Positions 1 through 4,805 of a DNA stretch of 9,858 bases are shown here, one piece after another. Source of the DNA: CAYPOY01 sp964412395 (GTDB lineage Bacteria > Chloroflexota > Anaerolineae > B4-G1); the NCBI GenBank assembly GCA_964412395.1, contig CAYPOY010000188.1, positions 1 through 9,858 on the forward strand, written 5' to 3'. Below the pieces are notes generated by a model that saw nothing but the letters and a program-made list of their open reading frames with translations, did no database searches and had not been told where the DNA came from. Position 1 is the stretch's first letter; the number at the start of each line of letters is the position of its first letter. The position numbers were made by a program, and so were the translations under genes.

Positions 1-66
1 GCCTCCTACTTTGACGATGGTTGCCCGTTCACCGGGCTCGAGTTGATTCAACGTTTTAACGGTCAT
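1..66 (-). CDS. feoA: FeoA-like ferrous iron transport protein, N-terminal 22 codons only
   Basis: The minus strand reads ATG at 66-64 and continues to the window edge, giving MTVKTLNQLEPGERATIVKV followed by GG. The pattern 'L..L.PGE.A.IV.V.GG' is the opening of the FeoA/SH3-like barrel fold, a small cytoplasmic protein that works with the FeoB Fe(II) permease. A good ribosome binding site (AAAGGAG) lies a few bases upstream and supports this start. The gene follows two metal-responsive regulators on the same strand, and the second FeoA domain of the DtxR-type regulator upstream has a similar opening. Most of the gene and any feoB lie outside the window, so it could also be a larger protein that begins with a FeoA domain. 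Confidence 0.7.
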   Translation of the reverse strand, partial: MTVKTLNQLEPGERATIVKVGG

Positions 67-160
67 AGGTTAGTCTCCTTTCTGTTGATTTTGCTGGACG
101 TAACCGTGCCCCTGGCAGGGCGTCTGTAGTTGATTGTGTGTCCCTCACCTTTTTGCTCAT
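56..160 (-). CDS. possible 34-codon leader ORF overlapping the feoA start
   Basis: An ATG at 160-158 opens a 34-codon frame (MSKKVRDTQSTTDALPGARL...) that ends at TAA 58-56, overlapping the feoA start by 11 nt. The peptide is polar and basic and resembles no family I know. A near-perfect anti-Shine-Dalgarno complement (AAAGGAGGTGAT, 170-159) sits here but runs into the ATG itself, so its spacing is wrong for this start, and it is also too far from the in-frame GTG at 148. It could be a translational-coupling leader or chance. Confidence 0.15.
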   Translation of the reverse strand: MSKKVRDTQSTTDALPGARLRPAKSTERRLTYDR

Positions 161-201
161 CACCTCCTTTTTGCTATTAAGAAACATTTGCAAGAGTAGA
201 A

Positions 202-243
202 GTCAAAATTAAAACCCCTGCGAAAACGCATCTCCATTCGCAG
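202..243 (-). terminator. putative Rho-independent terminator after fur
   Basis: Just downstream of the fur stop, the minus strand has a 7-bp perfect stem (CTGCGAA at 243-237 with TTCGCAG at 224-218) and a 12-nt loop. It is followed by GGGG and then the T-rich run TTTTAATTTT. The G's between stem and T run make it a non-ideal terminator. If real, it separates the dtxR-fur transcript from feoA. Confidence 0.4.
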
Positions 244-249
244 ATGGCT

Positions 250-687
250 TTACCCGCTCATCTTCTGCCGGCACTCAGCACAGTAGCCTCGTAAGTCCAG
301 GTGAGCCCCTGTGATCTCGAAATCGTACTTCTCGCCCAAATCATGTATCAACCCCTCGCTGAAAGGGCACTTGAACTCGATGACTTTGCCGCAGCCCCGG
401 CAGATCATGTGATGATGTCCTTCCCCCTTGATCTCGTAGCGACGACACTCCCCGCTCAGGTGGAGTTCCTCGATCACTCCTACTTCTTTGAGCACGTCAA
501 TGGTGCGGTAAACAGTAGAGAGGCTCAGGCAGGGAGCCTTTCGCCTGGCCAGCGAATAGATTTCGTTGGCATTGAGGTGATCCCCGTTCTCGCAGAGCGT
601 TTCCAGGATGAGCACTCGCTGTGGGGTGGCGCGCCTCCCGGCCTGGCGCAAAATCTTGCTGATGGGAGTCGCAGAAAACGCACACAT
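250..687 (-). CDS. fur: Fur-family metal-dependent transcriptional regulator
   Basis: This is a 145-residue Fur-family repressor with an N-terminal winged helix (about 8-85, with 'RATPQR' and 'LSLSTVYRTIDVL') and a C-terminal dimerisation/metal domain. The structural zinc site is complete: C96-x2-C99 and C136-x2-C139. Aligned by eye to Bacillus PerR, the regulatory site is H37, E85, H91, H93 and E104. PerR uses Asp at both acidic positions, so the Glu pair points to a Fur-type iron sensor rather than a peroxide sensor. I chose ATG 687-685 because it gives the usual family length. The open frame continues upstream to 780 but only overlaps the dtxR end and adds an arginine-rich tail unlike the family. 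The start is seven bases after the dtxR stop and the nearest GGAGG is 15 nt upstream, so translation is probably coupled. A Zur- or Mur-like specificity cannot be excluded. Confidence 0.9.
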   Translation of the reverse strand: MCAFSATPISKILRQAGRRATPQRVLILETLCENGDHLNANEIYSLARRKAPCLSLSTVYRTIDVLKEVGVIEELHLSGECRRYEIKGEGHHHMICRGCGKVIEFKCPFSEGLIHDLGEKYDFEITGAHLDLRGYCAECRQKMSG

Positions 688-694
688 TCCCCAA

Positions 695-1699
695 CTATTC
701 GCCCTCCTCTGCCGGTACCTCGACGGTGACGTTGCGCGCCTCGCTCTTGCGCAGGCTGAGTCTGTACCCCTTGACCTCAAACTCGACGGGGTCGCCCAGG
801 GGCGCTACGCGCACTACTTTGACCTCGGCGCCAGTCACCAGCCCCATATCCATCATCCGGCGGCGTATCGGTCCCTGGCCTCCCACGCGCACGATGATGC
901 CACGCTGTCCGACGCTCAGCTCGTGCAGGGATACTCGCGTGGGCAGGTTCTGCCTGCCGGCATCCTTCTGTTCCCCCTCGTCAAGATCAGAGCGTGTTAG
1001 CGCAACTACCGCCGCTTCGGATGGCGTTCTCTCCATCTCCATCTCCATCTGCACCGCCTCCGCCAGCGTACGTTCCAGCGAAACGTGCGCTTCCCCCACC
1101 TGCACCAACAGGCTGTCCTCCGCCGTTGCTACCACCATCAGCGATGCCCCCGGGCGCACGCCTTGCTCGTTTAGGAAGGACCGCGTGGCCTCGCTCACGT
1201 CGCAGTGGGCCACGTGGCCGCGCTGCCCGGCCGCGAGCGCCGCGAGCGGGCGCAGGGGGCGCGCAGGAAGGTCTCCACTGGCTCTGGGAATAGCCCGCCC
1301 CAATGGGTTGACCGCGGGGTGTCCCAGGAAAACGTCCAGCCGGTCGGCCAGCAGCTCGGGTGTGGCGTGCTCTAACTGGCAGGCGGCATCGTGGGCCTGG
1401 GCGTACTCGAAGCCCAGTTTCTCTACCAGGAAGACCTCCCACAGCCGATGGCGGCGCAGGACGCGGTAGGCCCGCCGCTCTCCCTCCGGCGTGAGCAACG
1501 CCCCCTTGTATGGCCGGTAGACCACCAGCTCTTGCTCCTGCAGTTTGCGGCACATCTCGTTAACCGAGACCGGGGAGATAGAGAGCGCCTCAGCCAGTTG
1601 CGAGAGGGGCACCGGCCGGCCATTCATCCGCAGCCGGGCGATGGTGACCAGGTACATTTGCATGCTTTCGCTGAGTGGAGTAACGGTTGTCTCGGTCAT
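695..1699 (-). CDS. DtxR/IdeR-family metal-dependent repressor with two C-terminal FeoA-like domains
   Basis: The protein has 334 residues: winged helix (about 10-75), dimerisation and metal-binding domain (about 76-147), a first FeoA/SH3-like domain (about 150-218), an acidic linker, and a second FeoA-like domain (about 256-328). Against DtxR the ancillary site is retained as H84, E88 and H103 ('RRHRLWE', 'AHDAACQLEH'), and the primary site as M15, C107, E110 and H111. Met plus Cys in the primary site matches iron-type DtxR/IdeR rather than MntR, which has Asp and Glu there. Most family members have one or no SH3-like domain, so the protein is about 100 residues long for the group. A GGAGAG site 8 nt before ATG 1699 supports the start. 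It probably binds operator DNA when loaded with Fe(II), represses iron uptake and its own promoter, and is cotranscribed with fur. Confidence 0.9.
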   Translation of the reverse strand: MTETTVTPLSESMQMYLVTIARLRMNGRPVPLSQLAEALSISPVSVNEMCRKLQEQELVVYRPYKGALLTPEGERRAYRVLRRHRLWEVFLVEKLGFEYAQAHDAACQLEHATPELLADRLDVFLGHPAVNPLGRAIPRASGDLPARPLRPLAALAAGQRGHVAHCDVSEATRSFLNEQGVRPGASLMVVATAEDSLLVQVGEAHVSLERTLAEAVQMEMEMERTPSEAAVVALTRSDLDEGEQKDAGRQNLPTRVSLHELSVGQRGIIVRVGGQGPIRRRMMDMGLVTGAEVKVVRVAPLGDPVEFEVKGYRLSLRKSEARNVTVEVPAEEGE

Positions 1700-1743
1700 T
1701 GTTTAGGCTCTCCATAGAATACTAAATGGAAATTCTTGGGTTA

Positions 1744-1758
1744 GCCTTATTATAAGGC
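1744..1758. promoter_or_regulatory. 15-bp perfect palindrome over the dtxR -10 box, putative metal-repressor operator
   Basis: GCCTTATTATAAGGC is a perfect palindrome with 7-bp arms around one central base. It covers the whole -10 hexamer (1754-1749) of the dtxR-fur promoter. Its GCCTTA/TAAGGC half-sites resemble DtxR/MntR-type boxes more than the classical Fur box. Occupancy would block RNA polymerase, so autoregulation by the DtxR-family protein, or by Fur, is the obvious reading. The site is seen directly; the regulator is inferred. Confidence 0.6.
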
Positions 1759-1777
1759 ATAATCCGCTATTTGTCAA
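1749..1777 (-). promoter_or_regulatory. consensus sigma-70 promoter for dtxR-fur
   Basis: On the minus strand, TTGACA (1777-1772) and TATAAT (1754-1749) are separated by exactly 17 bp. Both hexamers match the consensus perfectly. The dtxR ATG lies about 50 bp downstream. A promoter this strong needs repression, which fits the palindrome across the -10 box. Confidence 0.85.
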
Positions 1778-1788
1778 GGGACGGCGAT

Positions 1789-1817
1789 TTAACGTTTTCC
1801 AGCGTTCGTGGTATACT
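1789..1817 (+). promoter_or_regulatory. sigma-70-like promoter for the nickel/cobalt transport operon
   Basis: TTAACG (1789-1794) and TATACT (1812-1817) are 17 bp apart, with an extended -10 TG at 1809-1810. The expected start of transcription is about 1824, which coincides with the first base of the first leader hairpin. The -35 box is back to back with that of dtxR, 11 bp away. I see no clear palindrome over this promoter, so control may be exerted in the leader RNA. Confidence 0.6.
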
Positions 1818-1823
1818 CTACTT

Positions 1824-2038
1824 CGCTGACATGAAGTCGGCGCCAAATAGCGCATCTTGAAGATCGCCATTAACCGGCCTGAAGGTCCGGTGTGTGGCGA
1901 TTACTTTTTTGTCCTGGAGATGCAAGATGTTTCAGGCTGCCGATGGAGGCCATGAAGGCTGCGCAACCGGCTGGGAGCCGGGTGTTTCGGACCTTCCCAT
2001 TCACACACCGCAAGGCGCGGGAAATAGACTTTAAGGAG
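1824..2038 (+). ncRNA. structured 5' leader, candidate riboswitch or attenuator of the metal-transport operon
   Basis: About 220 nt of untranslated leader precede the lipoprotein gene. Visible stems: CGCTGAC/GTCGGCG with loop ATGAA (1824-1842); ATC/GAT with loop TTGAA (1854-1864), extendable by GCG/CGC past one bulge; a compound hairpin 1863-1901 whose tip has a TGAA loop; GGCC/GGCT-type with loop ATGAA (1949-1960); and CCGGCT/AGCCGG with loop GGG (1967-1981). TGAAG occurs four times (1832, 1858, 1880, 1953). Two long-range complements, CATCTTG (1853-1859) with CAAGATG (1923-1929) and CGGTGTGTG (1888-1896) with CACACACCG (2002-2010), compete with the 1863-1901 hairpin. I see no cobalamin B12 box and cannot match the leader to a known riboswitch class. 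Sensing of Ni, Co or a derived cofactor is inferred from the genes downstream. Confidence 0.5.
1863..1910 (+). terminator. terminator-like hairpin with T6 tract inside the leader
   Basis: ATCGCCA (1863-1869) pairs perfectly with TGGCGAT (1895-1901). Inside it, ACCGG and CCGGT form a second stem capped by CC-TGAA-GG with one bulged T. TAC and six T's (1905-1910) follow. This is the layout of an intrinsic terminator about 85 nt after the predicted transcription start, so it could act as an attenuator. The three bases between stem and T run weaken the case a little. Confidence 0.5.
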
Positions 2039-2044
2039 AAAAAA

Positions 2045-2848
2045 ATGAATAAACTACCCATTACTCTGATGATTCTAGCTCTTCTGGCCTCGGTCACTCT
2101 CGTCGGCTGCGGGGGCACAGCCGAGAAAGGGACACTCCAGTTCAACGCCAATGGTGAGGATTTTGTCCGGCAAGGCTTTGTCTCTAAAGACGGCTGGGCT
2201 ATCACCTTCGATCACGTGTACATCACCCTGGCGGACATCACCGCGTACCAGTCCGATCCTCCCTACGACCCCCATTCGGGTGGCGAAGTTCAGTCCCAGG
2301 TCAGGGTTGGCCTGGACGAGGCGCACACCGTGGACCTGGCGGAGGGTGGCGAGGATGCCCCACCGATCTTGGTGGGCGAGGTGAAGGATGCGCCCGCAGG
2401 CCATTATAATGCCATCTCCTGGAAGATGGCCCGGGCATCCAGCGGCCCCGCCTCAGGCTATGCCCTGGTCGTCGTCGGCAGCGCCGAAAAGGGTGGCCAG
2501 ACCGTCAACTTTACCATCAAGATTGATCAGGAATACACATACACCTGTGGGGAGTACGTCGGCGACGAGCGCAAGGGCATGCTCCAGAAGGACGGTACAG
2601 CCGACCTGGAGATGACCTTCCATTTCGACCACATCTTCGGCGACGCTGATACGCCCATGGACGATGCTCTGAACGTCAGTGCACTTGGCTGCGAGCCTTT
2701 TGCCGGGGCTGCGGAGGGGGGGACGCTGGACGCGGACCTGGCTGGGCTCCAGGTAAAACTCTCCGCCAGGGACTACCAGATGCTGGTGGACATTCTCCCT
2801 ACTCTGGGCCACGCCGGCGAAGGCCACTGCCACAGCGAGGTTTATTAG
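2045..2848 (+). CDS. exported lipoprotein of the Ni/Co transport operon, putative metal-binding, family unassigned
   Basis: The product has 267 residues starting at ATG 2045, with AAGGAG (2033-2038) at good spacing. The open frame extends upstream only through the leader. Residues 1-22 form a lipoprotein signal peptide with lipobox LVGC (C22), so the mature protein is anchored to the membrane on its outer face. The body is rich in beta-type segments ('WAITFDHVYITLADITAYQ', 'GHYNAISWKMA'). Potential ligands include H193/D195/H196 (HFDH), C168, C216, and a C-terminal H256...H261-C262-H263 cluster. I do not recognise the family; a DUF4382-like fold is only a guess. It is the first gene of the operon, ahead of a NikL-like protein and CbiM/Q/O. 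It may play the periplasmic accessory role that NikK has in NikKMLQO-type systems, delivering or scavenging Ni(II) or Co(II). Confidence 0.75.
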   Translation: MNKLPITLMILALLASVTLVGCGGTAEKGTLQFNANGEDFVRQGFVSKDGWAITFDHVYITLADITAYQSDPPYDPHSGGEVQSQVRVGLDEAHTVDLAEGGEDAPPILVGEVKDAPAGHYNAISWKMARASSGPASGYALVVVGSAEKGGQTVNFTIKIDQEYTYTCGEYVGDERKGMLQKDGTADLEMTFHFDHIFGDADTPMDDALNVSALGCEPFAGAAEGGTLDADLAGLQVKLSARDYQMLVDILPTLGHAGEGHCHSEVY

Positions 2849-2863
2849 CTTTGATTAGCTTTG
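2844..2863 (+). repeat. perfect tandem duplication of a 10-mer at the lipoprotein stop
   Basis: ATTAGCTTTG occurs twice head to tail (2844-2853, 2854-2863). The first copy contains the TAG stop codon of the lipoprotein gene. It is probably a slippage duplication with no obvious function. Confidence 0.8.
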
Positions 2864-2870
2864 ATAGATT

Positions 2871-2904
2871 AAGGTGCTCCGCTCCGGTTGAAGCGGGGCA
2901 CCTT
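2871..2904 (+). promoter_or_regulatory. strong intercistronic hairpin before the NikL-like gene
   Basis: AAGGTGCTCCGCT (2871-2883) pairs with AGCGGGGCACCTT (2892-2904) over 13 bp with a single U-G wobble and an 8-nt loop. It has no T tract, so it is not a clear intrinsic terminator. It ends five bases before the AGGAGG of the next gene. It may protect the upstream mRNA segment, set the protein ratio between lipoprotein and transporter, or partly terminate transcription. Confidence 0.65.
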
Positions 2905-2923
2905 GTACAAGGAGGCTGCACGT

Positions 2924-3382
2924 ATGAAGTGGAAACTCATCCTACCACTCACCCTTCTTCTCGCCCTCGGCCTGACGATGCAGGCGTCGGCCCATGGCGC
3001 TAGAATCGAATATACGATCAGCATAGCGGTGGAGATTCGCGCCACCTACGACACTGGCGAGCCAATGGGCGGCGGTCAGGTCACGGTCTATGCCCCTGAC
3101 GACCCAACCCCCTGGTTGGAGGGGGTCTGCGACGAGGATGGGCGCTTTGTCTTCACGCCCGACCCCTCCAAGCCGGGGACCTGGGACATCCAGGTGCGCC
3201 AGGCGGGCCACGGCGACATGGTCCACATACCCATTGGTGACGATATGGCAATCTCAGGCGGCAGCGGTTACACTCCCCTCCAGATTGTGCTGATGGGAGC
3301 CTGCGTCGTTTGGGGGTTCGTTGGCACCGCGTTCTTTTTCTCACGCAGGCTTGCCCTGAGCCTGCCGAAGGGGAGGGCCTGA
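2924..3382 (+). CDS. NikL-like exported, C-terminally anchored component of ECF Ni/Co transporter
   Basis: The product has 152 residues from ATG 2924, preceded by AGGAGG at 8-nt spacing. A signal peptide ends at ...QASA, leaving a His (H24) at or near the mature N terminus. Residues 25-108 form a beta-sandwich, carboxypeptidase-regulatory-like domain with the motifs 'ATYDTGEPMGGGQVTVYAP', 'DEDGRFVFTPD', 'PGTWDIQV' and 'AGHGD' (H96). A single membrane segment follows (about 117-139). This architecture and its position before cbiM match the NikL/CbiL-type proteins that replace the small N subunit in some nickel/cobalt ECF systems. The last residues (ALSLPKG) are encoded by a short dispersed repeat at 3349-3373 and look grafted on. 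The stop overlaps the cbiM start (TGATG). Confidence 0.75.
   Translation: MKWKLILPLTLLLALGLTMQASAHGARIEYTISIAVEIRATYDTGEPMGGGQVTVYAPDDPTPWLEGVCDEDGRFVFTPDPSKPGTWDIQVRQAGHGDMVHIPIGDDMAISGGSGYTPLQIVLMGACVVWGFVGTAFFFSRRLALSLPKGRA
3349..3373 (+). repeat. short dispersed repeat encoding the NikL-like C terminus
   Basis: The core CCTGAGCCTGCCGAAGG matches, from memory, a widespread family of short repeats in GC-rich genomes (consensus close to TTGTCCTGAGCCTGTCGAAGG). These often appear in proteins as 'LALSLSKG' or 'CPEPVEG'. Here it is read as LALSLPKG in frame, codons 142-150 of the NikL-like gene, nine bases before the cbiM ATG. The family match is recollection, not a search. Confidence 0.6.
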
Positions 3383-4020
3383 TGCACATTCCTGACGGTA
3401 TACTCCCGGCCGCTGTCTCCGTCGCCGGGTATGCGACCGCTGGAGCGGCTACCTGGCATTCGCTTCGCAAGATCAATCAAAAAGAAGATCCCCGGGAGAG
3501 CATTCCCAAAGCCTCTTTGCTCACGGCCGCCTTCTTTGTGGCCTCCTGGATCCATATCCCGGTGCCCCCCACCAGTGTCCATCTGGTGCTGAATGGACTT
3601 TTAGGTGCCGTGTTGGGCTATTACGCCTTCCCGGCCATTCTCATCGGCCTTTTCTTCCAGGCGGTGATGTTCCAACACGGCGGCCTGACCACACTGGGAG
3701 TGAACGCGACGATGATGGGAGTGCCCGCACTCCTGGCTTACTTTGTATTCCGGCTTCGCAGCGTTGTGGGGAAAGAGAGTCGGGTGTGGACCGGCGTTTT
3801 CGGATTCCTGGCCGGTGCTGGAGGCCTCGGGATTTCCGTCCTCATCTCCCTGGTTCTCCTCATCACCACTGTCCCGCCCCATCTCGACGTCGAAGCGGAG
3901 CGGGCAAGCATCTATGCGCTGACATTGGCCCACGTCCCGCTGATAGCTCTCGAAGGTGTCTTCACCGCGCTGGTGGCCCTCTTCCTCCAGCGGGTCAGGC
4001 CAGAACTCTTGGAGGACTGA
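3382..4020 (+). CDS. cbiM: CbiM/NikM substrate-binding membrane subunit of ECF nickel/cobalt transporter
   Basis: The product is a 212-residue, very hydrophobic protein with about six to seven membrane segments. It begins MHIPDGILP, the hallmark of the CbiM/NikM S-component, in which the free N terminus and H2 bind the metal. H67 ('PPTSVHLV') falls exactly where NikM2 has its third ligand, H67, and H58 and H99 are other candidate His residues. ATG 3382 overlaps the preceding TGA. The upstream in-frame extension from 3310 would bury the metal-binding N terminus and is rejected. The protein takes up Ni(II) or Co(II) across the cytoplasmic membrane with CbiQ and CbiO. The choice between Ni and Co cannot be made from sequence alone. 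Confidence 0.92.
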   Translation: MHIPDGILPAAVSVAGYATAGAATWHSLRKINQKEDPRESIPKASLLTAAFFVASWIHIPVPPTSVHLVLNGLLGAVLGYYAFPAILIGLFFQAVMFQHGGLTTLGVNATMMGVPALLAYFVFRLRSVVGKESRVWTGVFGFLAGAGGLGISVLISLVLLITTVPPHLDVEAERASIYALTLAHVPLIALEGVFTALVALFLQRVRPELLED

Positions 4021-4024
4021 GGGA

Positions 4025-4801
4025 GTGAATCTCGGACTCGACGAATATGTGCATTTGGACTCCCCATTGCACCGCTGGGAGCCGAGGTGCAAGCTCGTCG
4101 GTCTCATGGTTTTGGTCTTTGTCTTCTCCTTTGTTCAGGACCTGCGGTTGCTGCCGGCGATGCTGGCGGTCACTTTTACCCTCTACGTTGTTTCCAGATT
4201 GCCGGTCTCCTTTTTGCTGACCCGGCTGCGCGCTCCTGGCTTCTTCCTCCTGGTCGTGGCGATCTTGCTGCCCTTCTTTTCTGGCTCCACCGTACTCCTG
4301 CGCATCGGGCCCCTCGCGCTGCGGCAGGAGGGATGTCTTGACCTGCTCCTGGTCGTCGCCAAGTTCGTCTCCATTCTGACGACCGGGTTGGTTCTCTTTG
4401 GCACTGCTCCTTTCTTGACCACCATCAAGGCGATGGGTGCTCTGGGCCTCCCCTCCATTCTGTCCGATATGACGCTTCTGTCCTATCGCTACCTCTACGA
4501 AATCAGCGACGATCTGGAGACGATGGAGACGGCGATGGCGCTGCGTGGCTTCCGTGCACGTCGTCTTAATGGTCGCACCCTCGGCGTCCTGGCCTCCCTG
4601 GCCGGCAGCATCCTGGTGCGCAGCTACGAGCAGTCTGAGCGGGTCTACAAGGCGATGGTTCTGCGGGGCTATGGCCGCTCCTCACGACCTCGTGACGATT
4701 ATCAGGCGCGTTCCCACGATGTGATCATCCTTGGCGGTGTTCTCATCCTTGCAGCCGGGTTTGTCGTGGCGGAAATCCTCCTTCGGGGATTTGGGAGGTA
4801 A
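4025..4801 (+). CDS. cbiQ: CbiQ/NikQ transmembrane coupling subunit (EcfT family)
   Basis: The product has 258 residues from GTG 4025, with GGAGG nine bases upstream inside the end of cbiM. The open frame continues upstream to 3956 only as overlap with cbiM. The N terminus 'LDEYVHLDSPLHRWEPRCKL' is characteristic of CbiQ. About four to five membrane segments follow. The two cytoplasmic coupling motifs of EcfT proteins are present as AMALRG (170-175) and AMVLRG (210-215), which contact the ATPase. The spacing of 4 nt to cbiM and 4 nt to cbiO indicates tight translational coupling. It joins the metal-binding CbiM to the ATP-hydrolysing CbiO. Confidence 0.92.
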   Translation: MNLGLDEYVHLDSPLHRWEPRCKLVGLMVLVFVFSFVQDLRLLPAMLAVTFTLYVVSRLPVSFLLTRLRAPGFFLLVVAILLPFFSGSTVLLRIGPLALRQEGCLDLLLVVAKFVSILTTGLVLFGTAPFLTTIKAMGALGLPSILSDMTLLSYRYLYEISDDLETMETAMALRGFRARRLNGRTLGVLASLAGSILVRSYEQSERVYKAMVLRGYGRSSRPRDDYQARSHDVIILGGVLILAAGFVVAEILLRGFGR

Positions 4802-4805
4802 TACG

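Noticed and set aside
688..780. Extended N terminus of Fur
   Set aside because: The extra arginine-rich residues are the out-of-frame reading of the dtxR 3' end and do not resemble Fur proteins.
726..1469. Long plus-strand open frame opposite dtxR
   Set aside because: It is Ser/Arg/Pro-rich low-complexity translation typical of an antisense shadow in GC-rich DNA, while the minus strand encodes clear DtxR motifs.
1824..2038. Cobalamin riboswitch
   Set aside because: The leader lacks a recognisable B12 box and the conserved core segments, although the gene context would fit.
1892..2044. Upstream in-frame extension of the lipoprotein gene (51 codons)
   Set aside because: It would bury the signal peptide and lipobox, lies in the structured leader, and lacks a ribosome site comparable to AAGGAG before 2045.
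2871..2904. Intrinsic terminator ending the lipoprotein transcript
   Set aside because: No T tract follows the stem, and the next gene is functionally related with a ribosome site directly after it.
3310..3381. Extended N terminus of CbiM
   Set aside because: Metal binding requires Met1-His2 at the free N terminus; the extension overlaps the NikL-like gene and includes the dispersed repeat.
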